This document shows positions 1 to 11,245 of a stretch of DNA of 64,000 nt, piece by piece. The position numbers and the translations under genes were made by a program. Location: assembly GCA_011319805.1 (NCBI GenBank), contig SJRY01000283.1:310001-374000 (forward strand), in the 5' to 3' direction. The DNA comes from Macrocybe gigantea (lineage: Eukaryota; Basidiomycota; Agaricomycetes; Agaricales; Callistosporiaceae). Each line of letters starts with the position of its first letter. Within the stretch, counting starts at the first letter, position 1. Under the pieces are notes generated by a model. The model did not search any database and was not told the DNA's origin. It worked only from the letters and a program-made list of their open reading frames with translations.

Positions 1-454
1 ACTTAGCTTACAATAAGAGTCTAGAAGCACGTCAATTGCTTTGCATTCATCAGCGCACAAAGTGCCTGATGCCTGCGGCTCGATGCAGCATTTTCTGAAT
101 TGTGTCCTCCAGCAATCGCTCAATAATTTTCCATGGAGGTTGGTAATAAAATCATGACTGCAATATTCATGTGCTCAACCAAAACCATTTTCTTTGAGGC
201 AAACAATCGTACATATCGCCTCCACACTCTGCACACATCCACGACCTTCATTCTTGTATTTCCCTCGTAGAACAGATCCGCGGAATAACTTCAGGTTTCT
301 GTTTTCTGTGAGCTTATCTTTAAGGCGTGCACACCTCTAGCTGGACCTAGATCGGTTGCTTTGGAATCGGAGCACGGCCACGGCTTTCCGACCACACGAT
401 TCTTCCTTTCTCCCATCTCGCCATTATTGAAAGCAGGTCTAAGTTAGGCGCAGA
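1..454. other. 5' intergenic stretch
   Basis: No coding frame, RNA gene or repeat could be supported here. The last 150 bases are pyrimidine-rich and lie just upstream of the ATG at 455, so this probably holds the promoter and leader of that gene. No clear TATA element was seen. Confidence 0.4.
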
Positions 455-1306
455 ATGGCTTTGAACAAATTACGAAACCGGCTGCATCCCCTCGCTCTCT
501 TTCTGGTGCTTGGACTCTGTGTCAACGCGTCTCTATATCCGACCGAGCCGGTGCAGAGGACGGTCTACACCGCTGGACGCCATGCGACAATCAAGTGGAA
601 AGATGATGGTCAAGATCCAAGCATCGATGACGCAGGATCCTTCCGTATTGATCTGTACACTGCAGACGATGTAGGTCGTGTTCCCAAATGACTTCTTGCT
701 TAAATTCCTATCAATTCGTGTACTTTGGCCGGCTGAGGAGCTTTCAAATCGATTGTTCTAATGCATAGTTTGCGTGACAGACACGCATATCAACGCTGGC
801 ACGGCACGTTCCACCATACCCAACCTTCCGTCGAGTCCTAATACCCGAGAACGTCGACATCGATTCAGCACTGCTCTAGTATGTCTTCTATTTCACCAAG
901 CGTCCTTCATTGACGTCCATAACTCTCTAATTTACCTCCGACATTTGCTCTCAACGGTCGCCGAATACGAATTTAGCACGTTGCACTTTGTCTATCACGA
1001 CCCTCCACAGCGGACGATCTTCTCTGCGGATTTCCACATCAAAGCCGAGAATGACACCCAGATGTTGGTTATGGGATCTACTACGACTTCGATGCCTGCG
1101 AACACCATTACTGAAACTAGCGCTCTGGCTCCTGTCACGACGGTGCACGCTGACCCCTGGATGGAGGTCCTGGCGATCGCTACACCAGCTCTTCTGGCGC
1201 CTTGTCACTGTCCTTTTCGATGTCCGATCCTGCCAACGAGGCCTCCTGGGGAACGTTCCTTTACGTCTTGTGCTCCGCTTTAATCGGCATCATGCTCACA
1301 ATCTGA
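455..1306 (+). CDS. Secreted Kre9/Knh1-like N-terminal domain protein, probably GPI-anchored
   Basis: The first exon (455-670) starts with a signal peptide (basic n-region, then LALFLVLGLCVNAS) followed by the beta-sandwich start typical of fungal Kre9/Knh1 and Ser/Thr-rich anchored wall proteins (YPTEP, then TAGRHATIKWKDDG). Joining at 671-780 (GTAGGT...CAG) gives exon 2 (781-878). A second intron, 879-976, gives exon 3 from 977, which contains YTLHFVYHDPPQRTIFSADF, the conserved end of the domain. A Thr/Ser-rich linker follows. In the exon 3 frame translation stops at 1283. Another frame ends at 1306 with an ideal GPI/membrane tail (SWGTFLYVLCSALIGIMLTI), so a single-base frame break near 1130-1180 is likely. 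Family members act at the cell surface in wall beta-glucan assembly. The domain call is firm, the C-terminus is not. Confidence 0.7.
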
Positions 1307-1489
1307 CCTGGACCGCGGGCAGCTTTTAGCATTTAGACAACATCTACCTCCTTAGTATGTCGTACACTAGGACATGATAGCCGTATCTGTAACACTGTAC
1401 TATGCAACGCACTGTAAAGATAAATATATAAGTTAACTAAGCATCTAAGATCGTTAAATGAGGGGGAAAAAACGGTCATCTGGTGACCT

Positions 1490-4186
1490 TCAGAATGGAA
1501 ATCTACCCAGGCGCCGCTCCAGCTCCAATATATGTTGCATCAACAACTCATACCTCTCTTCCATATGATCGAGCGACGCAGAATCATCGTCTTCGTTCAT
1601 CACCACCACACCCCGGCCAGCACCAGTAGCACTAGCTGGCACGGCATGAGACGTTGTATCTTCCACCCGGCCGGGCACCACTGACCGGACCGTCGCGCTG
1701 GTCGGAATCGCGAGCAGCATGCTGGAGCTCGAGAACGTACCCATGCTGGAGCGACGGGACGTGACTGTCGGCGTCCCGCTTCGCCTCGACATCATCGACA
1801 TGGCAGACCCCGGTCTCGGCGTGGGGCTCGGGCTAGGCGGACCCTCTGATTCCGTGTCTTCCGAAGTGGACGAAGCTGGAACGAATATCTGGAGCGGCTC
1901 GGGCCTCGATCGACGACGTGCCGGCCAGCGGCGTTGGAATCGGTGGTCTCAGCAAGAGCAGCGTTGGACATGGAGCGAACGCGCAAGGAAACGGTGGGAG
2001 AGGAGTTTGTAGAGGCCGAAGAATCGAACCGCAGTTCTTTCAAAGTTCCCGCGGATCGGCTGAACGACGTCAAGATGCGCGGCTTGCGATTGCTCTCCAA
2101 CACCTTTTTCCTTGCGCTCATTCCCACACAGTCCGCCAGCTGTTTCATGGCTTCCCTGTCCGAAACTTGGCGCCTGCCTGCCGTACGCCGGACGGTGCTC
2201 GTGCGCTGCAAAGTCTGGAAGGGTGTGGGGACGCCGCTATTTGGACGAACTGGCGTACTAAATGCATGTCGGTGGGTGGTAGGTGTGGAGAAGACCCATT
2301 GGGGGTCATGTACGGGGTCATATATGCTGTGCTGGGAGTGAGATACGAAGGAGAGGCTCGCGGTGGACGGGGTGTGGGCATGCCAGTTGGCACGCCCCCG
2401 CCATTTTCGGTAATTGCTCCAGGGCGATCAGGAGGGAAGGCGTCAACGTCGGGCCCCAAGAAAATCCTATGAAAGACGCTGAAGCGTTATCCGATAATTT
2501 GAGTGCATGTGGAGAAGATATAGAACGCAAAATTGCGAGACCGGGGGAGGTGGTGTCGGACGACTGGAAAAAAGCGGAAAATGCAAATCCTTGCGAATGC
2601 GATTCGTCGCGTTGGGATCCATCGGCTGGTTCCGCAGGACGTGGATCGGCGTATACAAATTGAGGTAAGTGAATGCCGGAAGGGGCAGTTTCTGGAGAGT
2701 ATCAGGCAATGAACATGCGTACAAAGTGTAAAGCAGTCACGTTGGGGTATGTCTGTCCAGTTAATGCTTCCAAGGAGGGGGTGATCAGTGATCTGCGTGA
2801 TACTTCTTCGACCGAGTCGCTCTTCTGCGTTGGTCAACAACCTGCAGCAGAGTATCTTTGTCTTGGATCAATGGTCGGTACGGGGCGGTGGCAAACTTAC
2901 CTCCGTAAAAAGTCTTGGAATGGTCGGGAGATCGTGTCGTCAAAACGTAAGCTTTTCTATCATGGGGAGAAATCAACAACTCAGTAAGAATATGTACGAG
3001 GGCTAAACCTTGTGATCGATAATCTTCAAGTACGTCTTCCGGACGTCCTGAGCAAAAAACGGAGCAAAGCCGTACGCCATTTCGTACAACATGGCTCCAA
3101 CACTCCACCAGTCTGTTTCGCGACCATAGCCGTGGGTATCAAGGTCGACGTGGGATCGCTCCAACTCGTTCTCGTCTTCCATCTCCAGTGCTACTAGAGC
3201 CTCTTCGTGCGCCTTCAAGATTTCGGGCGAAATGTAATCGCATGTTCCACACGGGACGAGACAATGCTGTTTGGGCAGGAGCTGACTTCCATCTGGAGCA
3301 GGGGGCAGCAACGGTGCCGCAGATCCGAAATCGATGAGGAGGATATGGGCGCTCGATGTCAAAACAAAATTGTGGGGCTTTATGTCACTACATTCGCAAT
3401 TGAACGTGAGCCGATATTGGCGATGATGATCAGATTCGTACCGATGGGCAAAGCCCTGAGAATGGCACCAATGGATAGCACTGATCGCCTGAGGTGCCCA
3501 CCACATGATATCAGTTTCAGGTATTCTTCCATCGTGAGGACTTGATTCCAGGACGTCCCAGAGTGTGCCTCCCTCCGCATAATCCATGACGAGCTTCAGA
3601 TGGGTAGGCGTTTGATAGGCACAAAGAAGATGAGGCGCCCATTCCGACTTGCTTTTTGATGCACGGAGTAGGATGTCGCGCTCAACTTGAGGAGAACATT
3701 GCTGACGAAGCGATATGAGTCGCTGAAAGTGATGCGTATATCTCGCGGAGACCTACTGAGCGTGTGCGCCATGCAAAACTCTTTTCGATGGATTTACGGA
3801 CGTAGACGCGTCCGTTCAGGCGACAATTGACGACGTCTATCTTTAACGCTCGGTTCAGCTGTTGGTATGCGCCTATGGATAAAATCAAGCACGCTGACGC
3901 GTACCACACCGAACTGGCCGCTCTCCAAGGTTCCAACGTGGATTAGATCTCTATCTTTGAACCGTAACTCGTCGATCTCGGACGTGCGAGCTGCATGTCG
4001 CGTCATCAACACCATCTCAAGACGAATGATAGGAACGTTGAACATGAAGACCGACCTGTCTTTCCGATCACGCTTTGACCATGAAGCAAGCGATCCAACG
4101 CTAGGCCAACCGATTCCTCGTCGCCATCGTTCTTCAAGAGCGTGCCTATGCGTGTTTTGCGTTGGAACCATGAGAGAGACATGCAT
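1490..4186 (-). CDS. AGC-family serine/threonine protein kinase with long C-terminal tail
   Basis: Read right to left, exons encode a glycine loop (ESGQFGVV, about 3890), the ATP lysine (VYVRKSIEK, about 3800), an acidic hinge segment (MDYAEGGTLWDVL), a catalytic loop split by an intron (AHR/DIKPHNF), IDFGSA, CDYISPEIL and DWWSVGAMLYEM. The helix-I segment NAEERLGRRSITQI at about 2810 is the AGC/DMPK-citron style end of the kinase domain. An AGC-like tail follows (FAFSAFFQ, FIGFSWGP), then a long Ser/Pro-rich region and a terminal helix (MEERYELLMQHILELERRLG). The catalytic residues Lys, HRD Asp, DFG Asp and APE-like Glu are all present, so an active kinase is expected. Introns are about 55-75 bp. 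The reading frame changes without a plausible intron near 2451, 2200 and 1920, best explained by missing bases. The N-terminus upstream of about 4190 is unresolved. Confidence 0.8.
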
Positions 4187-4701
4187 CAGGAAGGTGGACG
4201 AGGGATGTTGCTAGTCGAAAGCTCCAGAGGGTGGCTCTAAACTTAAGGAAGATACGCCACTGCGAGATTATGTAAGCTCGATTCAGGTCACTTTTCAGAC
4301 TGAACATCGATTGCTTGGTAGGTGAGCCAACCAACGAGAAGCAACAGACTAGCAATCTATAAGCTTTTCGGACTGAACGGGCATCTCTAAAATTGTAAGC
4401 TTCCCGACGACGACATGAATACTAGGTCAGTTTTCCTTTTTCTTTTTCCTGTTGGAAGTTTCCTCGGCGTGAAACCTAGCGAGGCTCGTAAGGGAACTAC
4501 GACTAGAATAGCACCCCCTTGCGAGAATTCGATCACGAGCGCCCATAACAGGTGAGTTGAGAGGTACACGCTGACTACTGACTACTCGACTACTGATTCT
4601 GTGATGATTTCTATTAGTTTGAAAAGCTAACGAGCGTCGTTAACAGTGTCGACTGTCCTCATCCATGACAGAGTTCAGATGGTCCTAGGGGATTTGTTTC
4701 A
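4187..4701. other. Intergenic or 5' region between divergent genes
   Basis: This lies between the start region of the minus-strand kinase and the plus-strand gene beginning at about 4702. The kinase N-terminus may extend into it through short exons, but no frame is convincing. It presumably contains both promoters. No repeat or RNA gene was recognised. Confidence 0.3.
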
Positions 4702-6541
4702 ATGTATCAGCTGATAAATCGCAGTCTTATCTTCCGGGCAAACTCCCAACGCCAATCTGCCCTCTTGAAAGTTTTGACGAAGGCAAAGGATCTCGGCTTC
4801 TTCTAGCGTACAGAGTATGCCAAGTATGACATCCAATGTTGCGACTGCTCCTCGTGAGCCTTTTCCCCTTGTTTTCTCAATATGTATCAGGTTCGAATAA
4901 AGTATCCTAGGAGGCATCAAGTGCCATACGCGAGCCATTGTCCCCGAGAAAGCCTTGGAATATGCTCGCCTGCACGAGAGAGTCGTTCAGCTCCTCAAGC
5001 AATTCCATTACCGTGGCCCTGTGGTTATCCAAGCTGGATTCGATGCAGTTCGATTTTTAGGCAATCGGGATGTTCTGCAGGAGATACATCTGTCGCTCTC
5101 CGAATCATTCATCATTTCTCCAGAGTTCACAACTGCGCTGACACATATCTTGCCGGACGCGCCATGCATCATTCACACTCCTTCGGCAGATGCTTCCATA
5201 TGCGATGACATGCCACGCTATGAAGCAATGGGCTTTTTCAGAAAGCACCAATCTGATTCGCACGACCAAGGAGTTATCTCATTATCTCACTCTGTCAGCG
5301 GGAAGGACAGTCACGAGCATGACGACAGTCAGCAAGGCACGCGCAATGCAGGCGTATCCGGCCGCAGGGAGGACACGGAGGGAGCTAGCAATCGACAAGG
5401 TGGAGAGACTGAGAAAGAGAAGAAATCTCGTGCGAAGGATCGCTGGACTGGGGCGGCCGAAATTCCATTGAGATCTACACTAAAGTTTATCCGGGCCTTC
5501 GAAAGAAGATCTCGAGTTTGTCGTCAACGCCAAAATTGACATTTCCGTAAGGATGTTTGGGCGTCAATTCAGTGAATCAGAATTACTGATATCGGATTAG
5601 ACGTCAGTGGATCCCCGAATCTCCGGAGAGAAATGCAAGGGACGTTGTATCGCACCCCACTTTGATGTTAACATGATTGCCAATTCGTCGGTCCATCCAA
5701 CGGGTCAGCATACTACCAGGAAGGACAACTGATATTGTTGGTTACTACCCGTCATTATGCCTGGGCAAACAGATACCTAGGACCAACGCTTTATGGTCCC
5801 GCCAGCCATGGTTCTTCGGAGGCGATCAACACAACGATTGTGGGAACCGTTAGCGCTGACTTCATGCTAATTCACTTTCTCGTGACCGATCTCTCAATAC
5901 ATCCATCCCTCTCTGGTTCATTAATGTGGACTTTCCCCGCGATGATCCGTGGAACCATGTATCTGAAACTCGATACGCCTATCGCAGACTTACATCACCA
6001 TCTTCAATGGCTCCATCACGCAAGGTATATGACTTTCCGTGCGATCCTGCGCCTTGGGTTACTTTCGGATGTGTGGAAGACCAATGGCCGGAGTTGAAAG
6101 TGGAAATCTTCGCGATTTGAGCTTTTCCAACGAAAAACGACTTGGACATGCCACAGTTCCTGCGTGCGGATGCAGATCCTGGTTACGGCTACATCAACTT
6201 CATTCATTCTACGATGATCTCTGGAGACCTGGATTCACTCCCGCTCTCGGTCGTGCTTTCCGATGTAGTCGTCGATGAAAAGGTTAGTTCGACTTCGAAC
6301 GGCGAATCTGGACTCCGCGAATGTCTGGGCCGCGACGAGCATGGGGCGATCAGTCAACTTGACCTGCCCCATCAGGTGGCAGTCAATCACGACGTTGAAC
6401 CCGAACAGAATGCAGGTCAGCGGAATATCTTTAGTCCCAGTTGTACACTTTTTTGACCCATTTACAGGTGCTGAAGATGGTTTCAGGCCAGCGTTCTCCG
6501 GAGGGAGACCTCGGGCGGTCTCATTACCCTTTCTTTCTTAA
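4702..6541 (+). CDS. Conserved-looking protein of unknown family, frame-broken
   Basis: I do not recognise this family. A chain of plus-strand blocks reads like one protein: a basic N-terminus from the ATG at 4702, KCHTRAIVPEKALEYARLHE (about 4920), PVVIQAGFDAVRFLG, DAPCIIHTPSADASICDDMP, ISSLSSTPKLTFP up to a GTAAGG intron at about 5549, ANRYLGPTLYGPASHGSSEA (about 5768), DPAPWVTFGCVEDQWPEL (about 6045) and DADPGYGYINFIHSTMISG (about 6170). An intron of about 53 bp at 6416-6469 leads to a short last exon ending at 6541. The blocks lie in different frames, joined by one-base shifts near 5232, 5660, 5702 and 6025. An in-frame TGA at 6118-6120 sits between two blocks of one frame. It is either a decaying gene or error-laden sequence; such long intact blocks favour error. 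No signal peptide is evident. Confidence 0.45.
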
Positions 6542-6789
6542 AGTCGTTCGTGCAAAATATCGCTCGTCATCACTTGCTGTTTACTCCCCACCTCCCAAGC
6601 ACTTCAGCCGCATAGAATCATGGCATATCCTAACTTTACTGAATCGTCACAATGTGGATATTAGGGACTTTCTCAGTTTAAATGTTCTTGCATTTCGCAC
6701 TATCGTCGTAGCCATAGATACTTTACAAGTCATACAGAATCGACGTGTTTAGAAAAGAATGACATTCTCGATCGTAGACACTTGAATAA

Positions 6790-8234
6790 TCACAGTCTGA
6801 TAGCAAAGATGTCAATGCCGAGTTGATTGCATACAACCAGCGCGATGGCGCCGAACAGCAGCAATGCGACGAACTTGCGAAGGAACGACTTTGCTGCTGA
6901 ACTCGTCCACCTTTGGTACCGGCCTTTTCGAGCGCTGCAATGTCTTCGGCAGTCAGGTCTGTCAAGGTGATGGGCACAAATCCATAAACAGATCAAATCG
7001 AACGTAGACGTACGCAGATCGGCAGCACGGAGGTAGCCTTCGAGGCGCGTCCTCTTGGAGCTGGTGCTAGAGATGCAGTTAGAGTGTGCCGTAGAGAGGA
7101 GTCTATGGGCTACGCGTACGTGACAGGAAGCGCGCCTTTAGCCTTCACCCAGGCAAGAAGAACCTGGTCTGCTGTGGCATGATGTCGTTTAGCGATTGCA
7201 TTGAGAGGGCCGTCAAGTGGTCCGCCGGGTTGAGTCGTAATGGGCCTATATCATTAAGCTGAGATAGCATCAGACTCAAGGAGACAAAGCCATACGTAAG
7301 AGAGCTATAACCCTCGATAAGTATGCCATGTTCTGCGGCGTACGCGAGAATAGGCTTTTGTTGGGCATATACGTAGGGATGTAGGAGGATCTGTATTTGG
7401 TAGTTAGCTGCGTGCCTTTGGAACAAAGTGTCGAGGCTCTTGGACTTGCCTGATTGGCAGCTGGTTTTACTTTGGCAGACGCCAACAAGGTTTCGAGCTC
7501 TGGCACGCCAAAGTTGCTGACGCCGATGCTCCTGTAGAAAGAGGACTGGATTAACACCAAGTGAGACCCCCTGGAATCGCCGTCAAACATACTTGACGAG
7601 GCCCTTCTCCTTCAAGCTTTCCATCTGCCTCCAGGCCGTCGGGATGTCGGGTACCGCAAGACGAGGGTGGTGAATGAGATATAGGTCGATATAGGACAGT
7701 CCGAGCTGCAAAGTCAGAACATGAGATAAAAATTCGAGAGTTTCCAGGCGGGTCACATTGCGGAATCGTACGTACGTTCTTCAAGCTGTTGTTAACAGAA
7801 GTGTGGATGTCCAGGCCGTCCAAGCCTGAGTATTTCGTAGTGACATAAAAATCTTTGCGGGCAAGGCCGCTTTCGCTGATAGCAGTCCCAGCCTCTGCTT
7901 CGTTTCTGTATGCTTGCGCGGTGTCTGACAAGACGAACATTCAGTGGGCAAGCCCATGACGTGGAACCACGACAGTGTGGATTCACCAATGTGACTAAAT
8001 CCAACCGACAGTGCTTGCTCTACCTGGTCGATTGGCCCCTGCCCGTTGCCCATCTTCCATGTCCCGAACCTGTGAAAAGGGTATCGACGCTGAGTAATCG
8101 GCTTTCTGCAGAACATGCGGAATAGCCTACGCAATGCTGGGAATCCAATTCCCTAGGAATAGCGTCAATTGGGGGCTCGAGAATCACAGTAAAACAATCC
8201 TACCATCATTTAGTTTGATCAAATCCCAAGGCAT
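6790..8234 (-). CDS. Aldo-keto reductase with C-terminal transmembrane anchor
   Basis: Ten exons join cleanly: 8204-8234, 8131-8152, 7987-8069, 7921+ (7776-7924), 7593-7705, 7450-7531, 7296-7390, 7120-7245, 7014-7066 and 6790-6958. The product starts MPWDLIKLNDG and carries FGTWKMGNG, the active-site Asp and Tyr (HIDTAQAYRNE), the Lys (VTTKYS), the His (LYLIHHPR), GVSNFGVPELE, and an NADPH-binding C-terminal half ending LTAEDIAALEKAG. This is the classical (alpha/beta)8 NADPH-dependent carbonyl reductase fold. After the barrel comes a hydrophobic segment (FVALLLFGAIALVVCNQLG) near the stop, predicting a tail-anchored enzyme. That tail lies one base out of frame with the barrel near 6890-6900; without the shift the frame runs on to 6723. 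The intron after 7450 has a GC donor. The substrate cannot be deduced. Confidence 0.88.
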
Positions 8235-8237
8235 TAT

Positions 8238-8687
8238 TCAGCGCTGTGTTGGTGTCGAGGAACCAAACCATTTACGCCACGCCGCTCTGACCAGGTCTTC
8301 ATAGCAATCGTGAGAGTATAGGGTTCTCGACAACTCCACACGTGAGGAGATCGACGGATAAGAATAGCGACATGTTGGGACATTTTCCCACCTCATATGA
8401 AGCGAATAGGGGCCGAATTTATCATTATCAGCAACGAATGCGTAGAAATGCGCGATTTGGACGGTAAGAACGGAGGCCGTCCACATGAACGGCTTTAAAT
8501 CTCGTGTGCCACGCCAGCCAGGCATAATTGAGCTCAGCAGGCAGGTAGTCCTCACGTCACTTATTGCTCTTACGAGCTGTGGCATAAAAGACGCAGCTTC
8601 TTGATAAACGGAACACGGGCTACTCGAGCATGATGTGAGGATATTAGGTGGACTCAATGATGCTCGGACGGCAGAGGAAGCGTACAC
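8238..8687 (-). pseudogene. Minus-strand gene fragment, copy 1 of the duplicated unit
   Basis: An open minus-strand stretch whose end (ELSRTLYSHDCYEDLVRAAW) aligns with a stretch at about 13170-13250 (ESLKTLHYRDGYGTLMGGAW) in a different register. The nucleotide match is clear (TAGGGTTYTC...ACTC and flanks), so these are paralogous remnants of one gene. Short LRTL-type strings recall fungal F-box/LRR proteins, but no F-box is visible. It lies immediately downstream of, and antiparallel to, nothing intact; its stop abuts the start of the aldo-keto reductase. It is probably a relic rather than a functional gene. Confidence 0.35.
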
Positions 8688-8699
8688 GTTGACAGACTG

Positions 8700-11245
8700 T
8701 TAGCGTCTTCCTATCGCGTCCACGCATAGGATGCAATCTAGTCAAGCAAAAATCCCTCGAATTCCGCAGGGAGGATCTTGACGAGAAAATAGCGGCCGAT
8801 AGATCGAAAGAGACAGTTGCCGTTGGCCAAGGGGCCGCAAATGTTGGACAAGAAATGGGAAAAACCCGGCCGAAAAAGATGCCTACGGCGGCGGGCGCGT
8901 CGAACTGAGGAGGTGGAAAAGGTGATTTTCAGACCGAAGAAAAGGCTTGATGGATCTAGAAATGGCTCTCGTATGCAGATCAGTGCTTGTCTCGCCTTGG
9001 TGAAGGTCTGCGGCACAAATCCAGCGCCTCAGGAACCTCCAATGAGCGCAGACTTCTTGCCGTCTTCGCAGTCAGAGCTTGGGCTTCCTAACAGCTAGAA
9101 GCTTTGCGAAATCGGCGAGGATATAATGAGCACAGCCGTTGGTTTGTGCAATGAGCGACGCAACACTAGAAGTCTGTGTCCTGAGTTACAGCTAGAGAAG
9201 AAATGCAACGGATTAAAGCCGACTTCATTTCTGGCAACGCGGAGCGTGTCGGCGAGCTGGGGGACCCATTTATGTTGGGAAAAAAATCGGCGTGGTCGAG
9301 GAGGAGCATTGCGTTGTTTGGCGACAATGGGGGATTTGAAACTCCTCACCTGCCTCCCCACTGTGACCACTCACCTTTTCTTTCGTCTCTACCCATCCTC
9401 CATCGTTGAGGTCCTATAGTTCCTGCAATGCTCGGCTTTCTCCCTGATATGTTGCTCTTTTGGCGCCTCTTGAATTTCCGGCCTTCTTGACATTCACACA
9501 TCCCGAAGCTCGCAAGCTTGAGGTCGCACCATCCAATCTTTGGTCAGAGCATTCATTTCGTCATGATGTGTTACAATTTCCCAATTTCCTGGCTTTTACC
9601 TGCTCATATGGTGTACCTCTTTCAGACTTTTTGGCTGAGATTGAAAGGACGTCCGGCGAAGCTGAGGGCCAGAACCGCTGAAGTTGTCCGCTGGAATGGC
9701 CAAGACTTTAGGCTGAAATCTAGTGGCAAACGGACCTTGCTTTGCAGTTTTGAGGCGCTTTTCAGGGGCCCCGCAGTTGCGCATTGCATAATTGCAACAT
9801 CCGCATTCCCCGTCTCCGCTCGAAGGCGAAGCATATGAACAGTTCTGGCTGGTTGCTGTGTGTCCTTCCGTCCCTATTTCTTCATGCTGCGTTCTGACCT
9901 TGTGCCAAGTCTATGCTCAGCCCCCGTAACTATTCTGGAGGTCTACGTCGAGGAAAAAAAAATCATTCCGTTTCGCCGAGTCTTGGTTTTTGTCCTTCCT
10001 TTGAGCGTTCTCTTTGGATCCTATTTGTGAGCTGGTATAGGCATTGGTCTGGACGACTTCTTGACATCTGGCTGCTTTAGCGTTTCCCTTGCTGTCGCCA
10101 CCTCTTGGTCTAGATCTTGAAGGTCGTTCATGCACACAGCACACAAAGGGTCCTCAATGGCCTGTAATTTGCATCTTCATAAATGCTGGATGACTAGGCG
10201 TAAGTTTGATTGCAAAATCTGCTCTTAGTGCTCTTGACTCACTCGCCTTTTATCGCTGATTCCACGGTAGTCCCGATCACGTGGTCGTGCTCCAAAAGGC
10301 ATGGATCTGCGTACCGCCAGCGATGCCCAACGTCCGAGTCAGAGTGTTGAATTCAGAGAACGGAGACGTACTTTTGCAGGATGCGTCCGCGACATCGAAG
10401 CCCACAAAAGTTTTCAGCGATTCGGCAATAGAAATCTCGAGGGCAATGCAAGAAGTGCGCACATGTCCTTGAAGATGATCGCATGATCGTTCGCCCGTCT
10501 TCTGCGTTCAGCGCTGCCCCCGCCTTGGAAAATACGGTTACATCCGTGAATCGGAGAAGCCAGAAAACATATCAGAAAGAGAGCTCCTAGCTGCCATACG
10601 GTTTCTTGCGGAACACACCTACCTTGAGCTCGGGTGATGTCAGATTGCGACCGTCCCTTCGTGAGACCCATTGTCGAAGTGGCATGTTGAGGGCACGAGA
10701 GGCTAGGAATTTCATGGAGTTTGGAGTCGCGATGAACCAGAAGATTCCTGGCAAATGCCCCTTTGCCGTCGCGTTTGGCCCGCCCAAGCTACAAACCCTT
10801 CCCGACCATCTCTAGTTTCACCCTTCCAAGTTTCTCGACGCCTATTGTCAGTCGTTGGCTCATTTTTGTGCATTTTACTGCCAATTTTGAAGAGTGTTAG
10901 TGGGAGGTTGACGTTTGCAGAGTGGTTGTTTGGTGTTCGTAAATATGGACCATCTGTTATGGCGGGGCGCCTTCGCCTTTCAGCGGACAGGAGGGAGGAT
11001 GCACGTCGTTTCCAGCTAGCAGGGCAAATGAAGCAATTCCAAGTCTTCAAATTTGTGTATCTGAGGCCTGAAGCCCGCCTTCACTGGTGACCGGCCGAAT
11101 ACGTGATTTCTGTGGCGGACTTGAATTTCTGGGGTCTGGAAAACAAGTTGAAGACCCTTTTCTTTTTGCCTCCATTTTCTCTCTCACATTCAGCTCCCTC
11201 TTCATCGTGGCAGGTTTTCGAAATTTGCGTTTAGATTTCTTCACC
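8700..11245. other. Long stretch without a supported gene (unit 1)
   Basis: Only short conflicting frames are present. Parts of the stretch are conserved with 13600-15970, notably 10120-10345, but the shared parts contain no frame that is open in both copies. It may hold promoters, untranslated regions or relic exons of the duplicated unit. Confidence 0.4.
10120..10345. promoter_or_regulatory. Conserved non-coding island with CACGTG motif, copy 1
   Basis: The segment shares several near-identical strings with 14810-15050: the CACACAGCACACAAA string, AAGTTTGATTG, CTCGCCTTTT, CCGATCACGTG and CGAGTCAGAGTGT. CACGTG is an E-box type palindrome recognised by bHLH factors. Conservation without a shared open frame suggests regulatory sequence, but a lost exon is possible. 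Confidence 0.3.

Noticed and set aside
4889..4901. GGTTCGAAT string as a tRNA B-box
   Set aside because: It does not continue as GGTTCGANTCC and there is no cloverleaf around it; it lies beside a splice site of a coding gene.
10277..10787. Overlapping minus-strand frames in unit 1 as genes
   Set aside because: The frames are not open in the matching stretch of unit 2 and show no family features.
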